The notes: generated from the letters alone by a model not told the origin. Positions 23,345 through 32,303 are shown, counted from the stretch's first letter. The stretch is DNA of 64,000 nucleotides from Streptomyces sp. ISL-96 (GCF_018614035.1 NZ_JAGGPA010000027.1:1-64000); one strand, 5' to 3'. Translations and numbers: made by a program.

Positions 23345-24988
23345 ATGGACCCGTTCGAGCTCCCCGAGGACATCACCGCACTCAACGACGAAGAGCTGAG
23401 CGACCTCCTGGAGGGAGCCGTCGCCGCCTTCGACGCCCGGTCCACCAGCAGCGTCGTCACCCCCGGGGACCTGGAGCAGCTCCGCTCCCTGGCGACCGCC
23501 GTCAACGACATCCGCGCCGAGCAGCAGGCCCGCCACGAGGCCGCCACCCAGGCCGCGGCCGAGATCGACGCCCTCGCGGCCCAGGTGCGCGGCGGCGACC
23601 CGGCCCTGGAGCCCGTCGAGCCGGCCGAGCCGGCGGAGCCCGTCGCCGCTGCCGACCCGGCCCCGGAGGTCGAGACCCCGCCCGCCCCCGAGACCGCGAC
23701 GGCCTCCCTCGTCACCCGCCCCGCGCTGGACCTTTCCCAGGTTCGCCGGCGTCAGCCTCGTGTCCTGCCCCCGCCGCCGGCCCCGGGCACGCACATCACG
23801 GCCGCCGTGGACGTCCCCGGCTACACCCCGGGCTCGGACCTCAACTTCGATGACGTCGTGCGCGGTATCAACTCCCGCGCGACCGCGCTCAAGACCGCCG
23901 GTGGCGGTGTTGGACAGGTCATCAGCTACCGGCACCCGTACCCGCAGGAGACCATCGTCACGGACTCCTCCTCGGCGCCCGAGGGCACGACGGTGGCCAT
24001 GACCGCCTCCGCGCAGAACCGCCTGCCGAAGGGCGACCTCGTCGCCTCGGGCGGCTGGTGCGCCCCGTCCGAGACGCTGTACGAGCTGACGGACACCTCC
24101 TGCCCGGACATGCTGTGGGACGCCCCGGAAATCCAGCTTGCCCGAGGCGGGCTCAGGTACTACAAGCCGCTGTCGCTGGACGTCTCGTCCATGACCTGGG
24201 TCCACACCGAGGCCGACGACATCGCCGGCAACACCAAGCCCTGCTTCCGCATCCCCTGCCCGGACCCGGTGGAGGTCCGCTGTGACGCGGTCGGCGTCTG
24301 CCTGGAGGCTGGCATCCTGACCGCCCGGCACTTCCCGGAGCTGATCGGCTGGTACCTCCGCAACGCGATGACGGCCCACGAGATCCGGATCAGGCAGGTG
24401 CTTTTCCAGCAGGCCCTGACCGCCGCGACCCCGGTCACCGTCCCGGCCACCATGGGAGCCCTGTCGGCCGTCTACGCCGCCATCGCGCTCCAGGCCGCCG
24501 ATATGATCGAGCGCCACAGCCTGTGCGAGACCACCGCGCTGGAGGTCGTCCTGCCGTGGTGGAGCCGGAACCTGTTCCTGGCCGACCTCGCGCGCCGCAA
24601 CGGCGTCAGCGTGGACGAGGTCACCACGGCCCAGATCCAGGCCCTGTTCACCCCGCTCGGCGTGCGCATCCAGTGGGCGCGCGGCCTGTCCCCGGCCGTC
24701 CCCACCGACATCGGCGCCCCGACTCCGGCGCTGGACTGGCCGGCCACCCTCAAGTTCCTCATCTACCCGGCTGGATCCCTCGTCATCGGCCGCGGCGAGG
24801 AGGTCAACCTCGGCGTGATCCACGACTCCACGAAGTTCGTCACCAACGACTTCACGGCGCTGTTCGCGGAAGAATGCATCGCCCTCGTAGACCGGTCCGT
24901 CGACACCCGTGTCGTCACCGTGCCCGTCTGCCCGAGCGGTGAGACCGGCGCCCAGACCGCCATCCTCTGCCTCGCCGACGAGAGCTGA
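23345..24988 (+). CDS. Major capsid protein with N-terminal scaffold-like region
   Basis: 547 aa from ATG 23345 (ribosome site in the hairpin at 23332-23335). Residues 1-75 are acidic and helical (LEQLRSLATAVNDIRAEQQARHEAATQ in parts), about 80-125 Pro/Glu/Ala-rich, then the shell domain. This arrangement is that of an HK97-fold capsid with a scaffold (delta-like) leader. Typical shell features: VVRGINSRATALK, a long central helix ELIGWYLRNAMTAHEIRIRQVLFQQAL (in two pieces here), and a late strand-rich P domain. It contains eight to ten cysteines, many for a capsid. It follows the MuF/protease gene, which would process the leader. A perfect hairpin lies 24 nt after the stop. Confidence 0.85.
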   Translation: MDPFELPEDITALNDEELSDLLEGAVAAFDARSTSSVVTPGDLEQLRSLATAVNDIRAEQQARHEAATQAAAEIDALAAQVRGGDPALEPVEPAEPAEPVAAADPAPEVETPPAPETATASLVTRPALDLSQVRRRQPRVLPPPPAPGTHITAAVDVPGYTPGSDLNFDDVVRGINSRATALKTAGGGVGQVISYRHPYPQETIVTDSSSAPEGTTVAMTASAQNRLPKGDLVASGGWCAPSETLYELTDTSCPDMLWDAPEIQLARGGLRYYKPLSLDVSSMTWVHTEADDIAGNTKPCFRIPCPDPVEVRCDAVGVCLEAGILTARHFPELIGWYLRNAMTAHEIRIRQVLFQQALTAATPVTVPATMGALSAVYAAIALQAADMIERHSLCETTALEVVLPWWSRNLFLADLARRNGVSVDEVTTAQIQALFTPLGVRIQWARGLSPAVPTDIGAPTPALDWPATLKFLIYPAGSLVIGRGEEVNLGVIHDSTKFVTNDFTALFAEECIALVDRSVDTRVVTVPVCPSGETGAQTAILCLADES

Positions 24989-25011
24989 CCACCTCCGTCC
25001 CACAATCGCGT

Positions 25012-25033
25012 GCCGGGCCCTCTTGGGCCCGGC
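25012..25033 (+). terminator. 9-bp hairpin after capsid gene
   Basis: GCCGGGCCC (25012-25020) and GGGCCCGGC (25025-25033) with a TCTT loop. It may limit read-through so that capsid is made in excess over later genes. Confidence 0.75.
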
Positions 25034-25062
25034 ACCGCGCCTGACACCACTGGAGGTGCGTG

Positions 25063-25917
25063 ATGCCGTCCGCCGGCCTGCGCAGCTATGTAGAGGCGAT
25101 CCCGGGCACGCCGCTGCCGCACGGCATCCTCGGCGCCTCATGCACGACCATCACAGACGTCACCGAGGACCGCATCCACGAACTCAACGGCGTGGAGTGG
25201 TTGGCCCTGGGCTGCTGCCCCGTCCGGGACTGGCCCGACCCGTGCGACGAGGAGAGCCCCGGCCAGGAGTCGCCCGGCAGCCCGGCACAGAAGGAGTTCT
25301 GCCGCCCCACCACCGAGCACGCCGCCCCCATCACGGTCTACGCGGGCTCGGAGTGCTCCACCCTCGGCTGGACCTACGCCGAAGCCCGCGCCCACGCCGA
25401 GGCAACCATGGCTCTGGGCGAACAGCACGCGCTGGAGGCCGCGTTCTGGCGGACCAAACTCGCCATGGACGCCGAAGACCTCACCCCTGCCCAGGGCCCG
25501 GTGAGCGTCGCCCAGGGCGTGGCCGCGCTGGAGGGCTGCCTGGCGTCGTCCTACGGCGGTATCGGCACCCTCCACGTCCCGGCCGGCGCCGCCGCGCTGC
25601 TCGGCTGCTGCAACGCCCTGCGGGAAGACCCGGTGTCCGGTGCGCTGCGCACCCTCGCCGGAAACTGCGCGATCATCGGCGCCGGCTACTCCGCCCTGAA
25701 CACGGGCCCGGGGAACATCCCGGCCGAGCCCGGCACCGCGTGGCTCTACATCACCGGCCCCCTGGTCATCCGCCGCGGCCCGGTGGACACCATCCCGGAC
25801 CAGGCCGGCGCCTCCGTCAACTACCGCACCAACGACAGGAAAGTCCTCGTCGAGCGGACCTATGTGGTCGGCACGACGTGCACCGTGTGCGCGATCCAGG
25901 TGGTGACCTATGACTGA
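25063..25917 (+). CDS. Structural protein of unknown role next to capsid
   Basis: 284 aa from ATG 25063 (TGGAGG at 25051-25056; GTG 25060 is too close to it). It is a well-ordered protein with about eleven cysteines, starting LRSYVEAIPGTPLPHGILGA, with a central helix (EATMALGEQHALEAAFWRTKL) and a C-terminal strand-rich part (GTAWLYITGPLVIRRG). The overall layout is reminiscent of capsid- or encapsulin-like proteins, so a minor capsid or decoration role is possible, but I do not recognise the family. It overlaps the next gene by 8 nt. Confidence 0.7.
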   Translation: MPSAGLRSYVEAIPGTPLPHGILGASCTTITDVTEDRIHELNGVEWLALGCCPVRDWPDPCDEESPGQESPGSPAQKEFCRPTTEHAAPITVYAGSECSTLGWTYAEARAHAEATMALGEQHALEAAFWRTKLAMDAEDLTPAQGPVSVAQGVAALEGCLASSYGGIGTLHVPAGAAALLGCCNALREDPVSGALRTLAGNCAIIGAGYSALNTGPGNIPAEPGTAWLYITGPLVIRRGPVDTIPDQAGASVNYRTNDRKVLVERTYVVGTTCTVCAIQVVTYD

Positions 25918-26425
25918 CCTCATCCACATCCAGCCCACCCGGGCGCAGCGGCGCGCGTTCGCGCAGTGGGCGGTCGCCCAGACCCCCAAGCTGCGCACCA
26001 TCGGCCCCAACGTGTTCGCCGTCCCGGCCGAGCTGTTCACCCAGGCCCCGGAGGAGATCCTGATCGGCTCCCTCGTTGACGGCCACCGGTACGTCTCCCC
26101 CCAGGAGGACGCCCAGGAGGGGAGGGCGGCCCCGGGGGAGCTGCTGGGGGTAGCCACCCCGGAGGGACTGGCAGAGCCCAGCACGCTGGAGCCGAGGGAC
26201 GCCGTGCCCGGCGAGCCGCTGCCGGAGGTGCCCGCCTCCGCGTACGGCCCGGACTCCGTGCCCCTCGGCGTCGTCGGCGACGAGGCCGAGAGCAGGGACT
26301 CAAGGGACCAGCCGGCCGAACTCGCGGAAGTGTCCGGCCCGTTCCCGTGCGGCCTGTGCGAACGGGACTACCCGACCGAGCGCGGCCGGGACAGCCACCG
26401 CCGCCAGAAGCACCCGGAGGCGTAA
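25910..26425 (+). CDS. Head-region protein with C-terminal C2H2 zinc finger
   Basis: 171 aa from ATG 25910, overlapping the previous gene. The N-terminal 60 residues form a compact domain (RAQRRAFAQWAVAQTPKLR then IGPNVFAVPAELF). The middle is a Pro/Glu-rich linker. The end (PFPCGLCERDYPTERGRDSHRRQKHPE) has CxxC, then H-x4-H after 12 residues, the signature of a classical C2H2 finger, unusual in phage virion genes. It might bind the viral DNA or another protein. Position suggests a head-completion factor. Confidence 0.7.
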   Translation: MTDLIHIQPTRAQRRAFAQWAVAQTPKLRTIGPNVFAVPAELFTQAPEEILIGSLVDGHRYVSPQEDAQEGRAAPGELLGVATPEGLAEPSTLEPRDAVPGEPLPEVPASAYGPDSVPLGVVGDEAESRDSRDQPAELAEVSGPFPCGLCERDYPTERGRDSHRRQKHPEA

Positions 26426-26501
26426 GCGGCGTCCTGGCGGCTGGTACGCCCGCGACCGGGGTCACCGTCCATGCCCAGGCCATCGAGCCGTAAGGAGCAC
26501 C

Positions 26502-28589
26502 ATGCGCATCCTGGCCATCGTGCCGGTCTACGACCAGGTGCCCCCGGCAGGCGCGTTCGTCACCACCCGCGAGTACATCCAGCACCTGGCGGCGGCCGGT
26601 CACGCGGTCCACGTGGTGACCACCGTGAACGAGCCGACGGGCGAGCCACGCACCGAGGGCGGCGTGCAGGTGTGGCCGCTGCGGTACTGGCTGCGGGCTA
26701 TCCGCGCCGCGCGGCCCGATGTGCTGATCTCCCATTACCGGGACCGGAAGGCCGGGCGGATCGTCACCCAGGCGCCCGGTGTGCCGCACCTCCTGATGGT
26801 GCACGGCATGGCCGACGACCTGAACCTCGGTCGGCCGGCCCTGACCTGGTTCCCCTCCCATGCCTGCCGCGCCCACTATCGGGCGTACCGAGGCCGTTCC
26901 ATCGTCCTGCCGCCGCCGATCGACCCGGAGCGGTACCGCACTGTCCCCGGCGAGCTGGTGACCCTGAACGGGGCCACGGCCGCGAAGGGTGCCGACGTGG
27001 TCGCCCAGCTTGCCGGCCGGATGCCAGACATCCGGTTCCTCGTCGTACGCACCCCGCGACGCGACGACCCGCCGATGCCCGGGAACGTCGAGCTGGTCGA
27101 CCGTACGGACCCGAGGCAGATGTACGCCCGCACCCGCATCCTGCTCATGCCGTCCACGACGGAGTCGTACGGGCGCGTCGGCGTCGAGGCGATGCTGTCG
27201 GGTATCCCCGTTCTTGCCTCCCCGCTGCCTGGGGTGCAGGAAGCGCTGGGCACGGCCGCGACGTACATCGAGCGGGAGGACGTCGCCCGTTGGGCGGGGG
27301 AGATCCGCCGGCTGTCCGACCCGGCCGCCTATGCGGCAGCGTCCGCCGCGGCCGTCGTCCACGCCGAGACGCTCGACTACGCGGGCAGCCTGAGCGCCTT
27401 CGAGGAGGCGTGCGCCAGCCTGCTCCCCTCCCGACCGGCGAGGGTCAGCCACCACCAGCGCCCCCAGCGCACCCCCGCAGGCGCGGCCTCAGCCGGGCCT
27501 CCGCCGACGGCTGAGGTGGTGGCCTGGGTGCACTACGGCGTGCCCTACCGGCGCGCCGGCTCGGAGACGATGCTGCACACGATGATGCGGGCGTTGAAGG
27601 ACGCGGGCACCAGCGTCCTGGTCATCTGCTCCGAGATGCCCGAGGCGCCCGCCGTGTGGGACGTGGACGGCGTCCCCTACGCCCAGCTCGCCCCGGCAGC
27701 GGCCGAGGCAACGATCCGCCGTATGCAGCCCAGGGTCCTCGTCACGCACCACCATTTCGCCTCCGACGCGATCACCCTGTCCAAGAGGGTCGGAGCCCGG
27801 TCGGTGCTGCTGCTGCACAACGACCATGAGCAGCCGGCCGTAGCGCTCGGCCCCGACCTGTGCGTCTACAACACCGACTGGGTGATGAAATCCTTGGCCG
27901 CGCGCTACCCGCAGCTTGACCAGGCCCGCGCGCTGGTCATCCACCCCCCGGTGATCGCCGATGAGCACCGGGCGCCGAAGACCGGCAACCACGTCACCCT
28001 GGTCAACCTGAACGCCAACAAGGGCGTCGGGACCTGGCGCGGGGCAGCGGCTCTCCTGGGCTCCCTGCCGTTCCTGGGGGTCACGGGTGCCCACGGCCGA
28101 CAGGTGACCCGCCCCGTCCTCCGGAACATCCGAGTCATCCCGCAGACCTCCGACATGCGCCGGGACGTGTGGAGCCGGACGCGGGTCCTCACCGCGCCGA
28201 GCGTCTATGAGTCGTACGGCATGGCCGCAGTGGAAGCCCTGGCCTCCGGTATCCCGGTCATCGCCCACCCCACCCCCGGTCTTCGGGAAGCACTGGGGCC
28301 CGCCGGCACCTTCGTTGACCGGTCCGACGTCCGGGCCTGGGCGGCAGCGATCCGGGCCCTGTACCACGACGGCCCCACCCGCGCCCGGATGGTGGCCGCG
28401 GCCCTCGGTCGCAGCGCGTTCCTCGCCGATCAGTCGCGTCGCGAGCTGGAGTTGTGGGTGGAGGCCATCAGCACGCTCGGAGGACGTACGAGTCCGCGCC
28501 TCATCGCGCCGGCCGGCGCCCAGTTCAGGACGTCCAACGGTGTGCTGCCCCCTCCAGAGGGCCGGACCGAGGCGGCTGCCGAGGAGTAG
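26502..28589 (+). CDS. Tandem GT4-type glycosyltransferase
   Basis: 695 aa from ATG 26502 with AAGGAG upstream. It contains two GT-B glycosyltransferase units. Unit 1 (about 1-310) ends with STTESYGRVGVEAMLSGIPV; unit 2 (about 345-660) with SVYESYGMAAVEALASGIPV. Each has the E-x7-E donor-sugar motif of family GT4, so both sites look active. A Pro/Ala-rich hinge separates them. Location inside the capsid-tail operon suggests glycosylation of virion proteins, known from some mycobacteriophages, rather than host surface change; that is inference. The frame continues coding-like for 29 codons after the TAG at 28587-28589. Confidence 0.82.
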   Translation: MRILAIVPVYDQVPPAGAFVTTREYIQHLAAAGHAVHVVTTVNEPTGEPRTEGGVQVWPLRYWLRAIRAARPDVLISHYRDRKAGRIVTQAPGVPHLLMVHGMADDLNLGRPALTWFPSHACRAHYRAYRGRSIVLPPPIDPERYRTVPGELVTLNGATAAKGADVVAQLAGRMPDIRFLVVRTPRRDDPPMPGNVELVDRTDPRQMYARTRILLMPSTTESYGRVGVEAMLSGIPVLASPLPGVQEALGTAATYIEREDVARWAGEIRRLSDPAAYAAASAAAVVHAETLDYAGSLSAFEEACASLLPSRPARVSHHQRPQRTPAGAASAGPPPTAEVVAWVHYGVPYRRAGSETMLHTMMRALKDAGTSVLVICSEMPEAPAVWDVDGVPYAQLAPAAAEATIRRMQPRVLVTHHHFASDAITLSKRVGARSVLLLHNDHEQPAVALGPDLCVYNTDWVMKSLAARYPQLDQARALVIHPPVIADEHRAPKTGNHVTLVNLNANKGVGTWRGAAALLGSLPFLGVTGAHGRQVTRPVLRNIRVIPQTSDMRRDVWSRTRVLTAPSVYESYGMAAVEALASGIPVIAHPTPGLREALGPAGTFVDRSDVRAWAAAIRALYHDGPTRARMVAAALGRSAFLADQSRRELELWVEAISTLGGRTSPRLIAPAGAQFRTSNGVLPPPEGRTEAAAEE

Positions 28590-28682
28590 GAGCAGCGCCC
28601 GTCCGCGAAGAAGGAAGCCGCGGCCCAGAGCGTGGCCGGCTGGCGGGCCGAGCACGGCACCCAGACGTCAGCCGAATGAGCC

Positions 28683-28718
28683 GCGCGGTGCCGTCGGCCC
28701 TTCCCGGCGGCACCGCGC
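28683..28718 (+). terminator. 10-bp hairpin after glycosyltransferase gene
   Basis: GCGCGGTGCC (28683-28692) pairs with GGCACCGCGC (28709-28718). The spacer 28590-28840 otherwise holds only the post-TAG open frame (to 28676) and the leader element for the next gene. Confidence 0.7.
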
Positions 28719-28772
28719 ACTCCCAGGCGCCGCCCCGGTGCACACGCCCAGGAGAGGCAGGGCGCGCGCGGC

Positions 28773-28834
28773 TATGCTGTTGACGTCGCCGCTGGTTGTG
28801 GGCCGGGCCGACCAACACGCAGAACTGTTGGAGG
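28773..28834 (+). promoter_or_regulatory. Late promoter and leader element, copy 2 (tail tube)
   Basis: TATGCT (28773-28778), then 10 nt, then CCGCTGGTTGTGGGCCGGG (28789-28807), then the hairpin CCAACA (28812-28817)/TGTTGG (28826-28831) leading into ribosome site GGAGG (28830-28834) for GTG 28841. Confidence 0.75.
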
Positions 28835-28840
28835 CCCACA

Positions 28841-29542
28841 GTGCCCACTCCTCTGATCGCCAACGCAGACACCATCCGCGTCACCCGCCTCGACGGCTGT
28901 GGCCGCCCGGTCTGTGGCGTCGACAACGGCTTCACATTCGACTGCTTCGCGAGCCTCTCCATGAACCCCAACACGGATGAGGGCGAGGATGTCGAGTACC
29001 GGGCCGCTAACGGCAGGGTGTGCGGCTTCAAGCGCGGCTGCCCCAGCTTCCGGGGCTTCGACGTCGAGCTGAACTTCTTCTCCGTCAGCCCGGAGTTCAT
29101 CGAGATCACCACCGGTAACCCCGTGGTCTACGGCTACGACGGCAAGCCCATCGGTTACGACGACTGTTCTGTCCAGTGCAACAGCGGCTTCGCGATCGAG
29201 CTGTGGGCCGAGGTGCTGGACGAGGATGCGTGTGCCACGGGCGGCGGCGACGGCGCGTGGATCTACTTCCTCATGCCGTGGGTGACGAACGGGCAGCTCG
29301 GCAACATGGAGATCGGCTCCGAGTCCGTGTCCCTCACCCTCTCCGGTGCCACCCGCGCGGGCGGCGGGTGGGGCGTCGGCCCGTACGACGTCATGCCGAT
29401 CGACGCCGCCGGCACGCCGGGCACACTGCTCACCCCGCTCGGGTCGAACTGCCACCGCAGGACGTTCGTCACGACCGTGGCCCCGCCGGAGGCCGTCGGG
29501 GACTACACCCCGGTCGCCGGTGACCTCTGCCTGGCCTCCTGA
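28841..29542 (+). CDS. Probable major tail protein
   Basis: 233 aa from GTG 28841 (GGAGG 6 nt upstream). Rich in beta strands, with FTFDCFASLSMNPNTDEGEDVEY early and SESVSLTLSGATRAGGGWGVGPYDV later, the latter like the region where tail-tube proteins close their barrel. Ten cysteines. High expression is implied by its private promoter and leader, as expected for a tube subunit. It stands before the neck genes rather than after them, which is an unusual order, so another abundant virion role is possible. Confidence 0.65.
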   Translation: MPTPLIANADTIRVTRLDGCGRPVCGVDNGFTFDCFASLSMNPNTDEGEDVEYRAANGRVCGFKRGCPSFRGFDVELNFFSVSPEFIEITTGNPVVYGYDGKPIGYDDCSVQCNSGFAIELWAEVLDEDACATGGGDGAWIYFLMPWVTNGQLGNMEIGSESVSLTLSGATRAGGGWGVGPYDVMPIDAAGTPGTLLTPLGSNCHRRTFVTTVAPPEAVGDYTPVAGDLCLAS

Positions 29543-29544
29543 CC

Positions 29545-30258
29545 GTGGACGCGCCGGACATCGTGGTTCCGGTGCGGGAGGGGGCCGCCAACGAGCAGCT
29601 GCGCTTTGCGCTCCGCTCGTGGGCGGCCCACCTGCCTCACGGCCGGGTGTGGCTGGTCGGATACCGGCCGCGATGGGCGGCCGGCGTCGAGCACATCGCC
29701 ACCAGGCAGATCGGAACGAAGTACCAGAACACGACCTTCGCGGTGCGCGCGGCCTGCCAACACCCACAGGTCTCCGACGTGTTCCTCCTCGCCAACGACG
29801 ACATGTTCGTCATGCACTCCTTGCCGGACGGGATGCCGGTGCTCCACCGAGGCCCGGTCAAGGCCGTGGAGGCGTACTACGCGACCCGATCCTCCGGGAC
29901 GTACCTGCGGGGGATGCGGGAGACCCGGGCGCTCCTGGAGAGCCGCGGCCACCCCGAGCCGCTGTCCTACGAGCTCCACGTCCCGATGCCCGTCCAAAAG
30001 TCCGCGATGCTCGCGGCGCTCGAGGAAGCCCGGCACCTGGACGTCGTCCACAAGCGCACGTTGTACGGCAACCTCGCCGGCCTGGGCGGCGAGGAGATCC
30101 AAGACGTGAAGATCCTGCACCGCGCCCCGCACGGCTACGGCCCCCACAGTCGCTTCCTGTCCACCATGCCGGACTCCTTCGCCGCCGGGCACGTCGGCCA
30201 GTTCATCCGCCGGGCCTTCCCCCAGGCGAGTCGATACGAGAACCCCGGGAGACGTTGA
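29545..30258 (+). CDS. Stealth-like/nucleotide-sugar transferase
   Basis: 237 aa from GTG 29545, 2 nt after the tail protein stop; no clear ribosome site, so translation is probably coupled. It opens with DIVVPVREGAANEQLRFALRSW, passes through YQNTTFAVRAACQHPQVSDVFLLANDDMFVM at about 55-88, and has HRAPHGYGPHSRF near the end. The NDDMF box with surrounding strands is the hallmark of Stealth-type hexose-1-phosphate transferases. Together with the tandem glycosyltransferase it suggests sugar decoration of the tail. No membrane segment is seen. Confidence 0.7.
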   Translation: MDAPDIVVPVREGAANEQLRFALRSWAAHLPHGRVWLVGYRPRWAAGVEHIATRQIGTKYQNTTFAVRAACQHPQVSDVFLLANDDMFVMHSLPDGMPVLHRGPVKAVEAYYATRSSGTYLRGMRETRALLESRGHPEPLSYELHVPMPVQKSAMLAALEEARHLDVVHKRTLYGNLAGLGGEEIQDVKILHRAPHGYGPHSRFLSTMPDSFAAGHVGQFIRRAFPQASRYENPGRR

Positions 30259-31073
30259 TGCCGCTGCAAGTCGGGCCGTGCGACCCGTGGGAGGTGGACC
30301 TGTGCTGCCAGCTCCCGGAAGACCTGGACCCGGCGGCTATCGACCGGTGGCAGCGTGTGGCCTCCCAAACCCTGTGGCGGTTGTCCGGGATGAGGTGGGG
30401 GCCGTGCCCGGTGACCGTACGGCCCTGCCGCCGTTCCTGCCTGGAATCCGCGCCCGTCTCCTTCCAGGCCGGGGTGGGCACCGGGCCGTGGGTGCCGTAC
30501 ATCGGGACGGACGGCATGTGGCGCAACGCGACCGTCTGTGGCTGCGCTTCGTCGTGCTCGTGCGGGGAGCTGTGCGAGGTGAAACTGCCCGGCCCCGTGT
30601 ACGACGTCGTCAGCGTCAACGTGGACGGTGAGGACCTGGTCCCGGAGGCATACCGCGTCGATGCCCCCGGGATGCTGGTGCGCACGGACGGGGAGTGCTG
30701 GTCGACCTGCCAGGACATGGCCGCACCCGAGGGCGCACCGAGCACGTTCACGGTGACCTACCGGTGGGGTCTGCCGCTGGACGAGGCGGCCATCGCGGCC
30801 GTGTCGGAGCTGACCTGCCAACTGGTTCTGGCCTGCCTGCCGGCCGGGACCAAGGGGTGCGGGGAGTGCCGGCTGCCCGGCAACGTCACGCGGGTCGTAC
30901 GGCGCGGCGTGGAGATCGAGATGGCCGACCCCACGGTCATCTTCGCCGAGGGCCGGACCGGGCTGCCCCTGGTGGACATGTGGCTGTCCACCGTGAATCC
31001 TCACCGCCTTGCCTCCCCGTCCCGGGTGTTCAGCCCGGACTACAAGCGCCCCAGGGTGACGACATGGCCCTGA
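30258..31073 (+). CDS. Cysteine-rich neck (head-tail adaptor) protein
   Basis: 271 aa from ATG 30258, overlapping the previous stop by one base (TGATG). Begins with LPEDLDPAAIDRWQRVASQTLWRLSG, a helix typical of head-tail adaptors, followed by strands (PGPVYDVVSVNVDGEDLVPEAY) and a C-terminal helix-strand unit. I count 17 cysteines, including VCGCASSCSCGELC, far more than usual; they may bind metal or form disulfides that stabilise the neck. Placement before gp10-like and chaperone genes supports an adaptor role. Confidence 0.7.
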   Translation: MPLQVGPCDPWEVDLCCQLPEDLDPAAIDRWQRVASQTLWRLSGMRWGPCPVTVRPCRRSCLESAPVSFQAGVGTGPWVPYIGTDGMWRNATVCGCASSCSCGELCEVKLPGPVYDVVSVNVDGEDLVPEAYRVDAPGMLVRTDGECWSTCQDMAAPEGAPSTFTVTYRWGLPLDEAAIAAVSELTCQLVLACLPAGTKGCGECRLPGNVTRVVRRGVEIEMADPTVIFAEGRTGLPLVDMWLSTVNPHRLASPSRVFSPDYKRPRVTTWP

Positions 31074-31657
31074 ACCTGCTGGACGTCCACACCCTCGCGG
31101 AGACCGTCCTGGGGTGCGTGTGCGCCGCGCTGGAGGACACGGCCGCGGCCGTCGAGGACCAGCCCGGTTGCCCGTGCCGCGCGTGCGTGACGCCGGGCCC
31201 GCCCGCGTGGGACGGCTGCAACGAGCCGTGCGGCGTGGACGGGGAAGGTGCCGGTGGGCAACTCACCGTCCACGTCGCCCGGATCTTCGCCACGTCCTCG
31301 TTCCCGGTGGACGACCGGGTGGTCCAGGGCGGCCGGAACTGCGCCCCGCCGGCCGCGACCGGGGTGGAGCTCGTCGTCACGCTGCTGCGCTGCGCCCCGG
31401 TCGTGGATGATCGCGGCTGCCCGCCCTCGTGCGAGGAGTTGGCGGCCGCGGCCCGGACGGTCCACGTGGACGCGGCCACGATCTACAACGCGCTGCTGTG
31501 CTGCCTGCCGACCACGGGCACCAGGCGCCGGGGGCCGATGTTCTTCCTCGGCGCGCAGCGCGTGCTGGAGCAGGAAGGCGGTTGCATGGGGGTGGAGCAG
31601 CGCGTCACCGTGGCACTGCCCGGCTGCGGCTGCCCGAGCGAGGAGACATCACCATGA
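31064..31657 (+). CDS. Cysteine-rich neck/connector protein
   Basis: 197 aa from ATG 31064, overlapping the adaptor gene by 10 nt. An N-terminal helix (LLDVHTLAETVLGCVCAAL) is followed by QLTVHVARIFATSSFPVDDRVVQGGRNC and a mixed C-terminal domain. I count 16 cysteines, often as CxC or CC pairs, matching its neighbour at 30258. The general layout resembles head-closure or neck proteins of cluster-B-like mycobacteriophages, but the assignment rests on position. It overlaps the next gene by ATGA. Confidence 0.65.
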   Translation: MALNLLDVHTLAETVLGCVCAALEDTAAAVEDQPGCPCRACVTPGPPAWDGCNEPCGVDGEGAGGQLTVHVARIFATSSFPVDDRVVQGGRNCAPPAATGVELVVTLLRCAPVVDDRGCPPSCEELAAAARTVHVDAATIYNALLCCLPTTGTRRRGPMFFLGAQRVLEQEGGCMGVEQRVTVALPGCGCPSEETSP

Positions 31658-31818
31658 AGATCAGCGACTTGATCCCGCGTTTGCACCGGATGTGGGAGGA
31701 GCACGGCGACCTGGACGTGCGGGCGTACGACTATTCGGATATCACTCCGAGCGTGGTGGAGACGCCCGAGGTTGAGTCCAACAAGCAGGGCGAGACGTAC
31801 GTCCTGCTTCGCCCGTAG
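31654..31818 (+). CDS. Small hypothetical protein
   Basis: 54 aa from ATG 31654 with GAGGAGA upstream, coupled to the previous gene by ATGA. One helix (ISDLIPRLHRMWEEHGD) then strands (LDVRAYDYS; ETYVLLRP). A similar fold of small proteins occurs widely in phages near neck genes. Role unknown. Confidence 0.6.
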   Translation: MKISDLIPRLHRMWEEHGDLDVRAYDYSDITPSVVETPEVESNKQGETYVLLRP

Positions 31819-31829
31819 AGGGGTGTGCG

Positions 31830-32207
31830 GTGTCTGTTGAGGTAAGGATCGACCCCGGGCGCATCGCCCGGCTGCTGCGGCTGCGTGGAGGCGTCGCGGA
31901 ACGAGGGCTGCGCCGGCGAACGGAGCGCGTCGCCAACCTCGCGGAGCGGAAGGCGCCCGGGTCCATGGGCGACTACGTGTCCTGGACGATCGAGCAGGGG
32001 CCCAAAGGCCTCCAGGGCGTGGTCACCTGTGATCACCCGGCGGTGCGGTTCGTGCTGGACGGCACCCGCCCGCACGTCATCCGGCCCCGGCGGGCGAAGG
32101 CGCTGCGCTTCGACATGGGCGGGCGCATGGTGTTCGCCAAGAAGGTGAACCACCCGGGGACGAGGGCGAACAACTTCCTGGAAGCGGCCCTACGCGAGGG
32201 CCGGTAG
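31830..32207 (+). CDS. HK97 gp10-like tail-completion protein
   Basis: 125 aa from GTG 31830. The first helix carries RLLRLRGGVAERGLRRRTERVA, then a strand pair around YVSWTIEQ and VVTCDHPAVRFVLDGTRPHVI. It ends with GGRMVFAKKVNHPGTRANNFLEAAL. The V-x-HPGT-x-A-N-x-F-x(3)-A ending is characteristic of the HK97 gp10/neck type family that joins tail to head. The ribosome site is weak (GAGGGG), close to the previous stop. Confidence 0.75.
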   Translation: MSVEVRIDPGRIARLLRLRGGVAERGLRRRTERVANLAERKAPGSMGDYVSWTIEQGPKGLQGVVTCDHPAVRFVLDGTRPHVIRPRRAKALRFDMGGRMVFAKKVNHPGTRANNFLEAALREGR

Positions 32208-32239
32208 GCGGCTGCCGACGGCCCCGGCCCGGCCGCGGC

Positions 32240-32303
32240 TACCCTTCGGGGTACGCCGCTGGTTTTGGGCCGGGCGACCGCGCGGGAGTGGAAGGGCATA
32301 CCC
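32240..32303 (+). promoter_or_regulatory. Late promoter and leader element, copy 3 (tail chaperone)
   Basis: TACCCT (32240-32245), 10 nt, CCGCTGGTTTTGGGCCGGG (32256-32274), then a ribosome site GGAAGGG (32290-32296) within a short GGGcataCCC fold (32294-32303) ending at GTG 32304. Confidence 0.7.
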
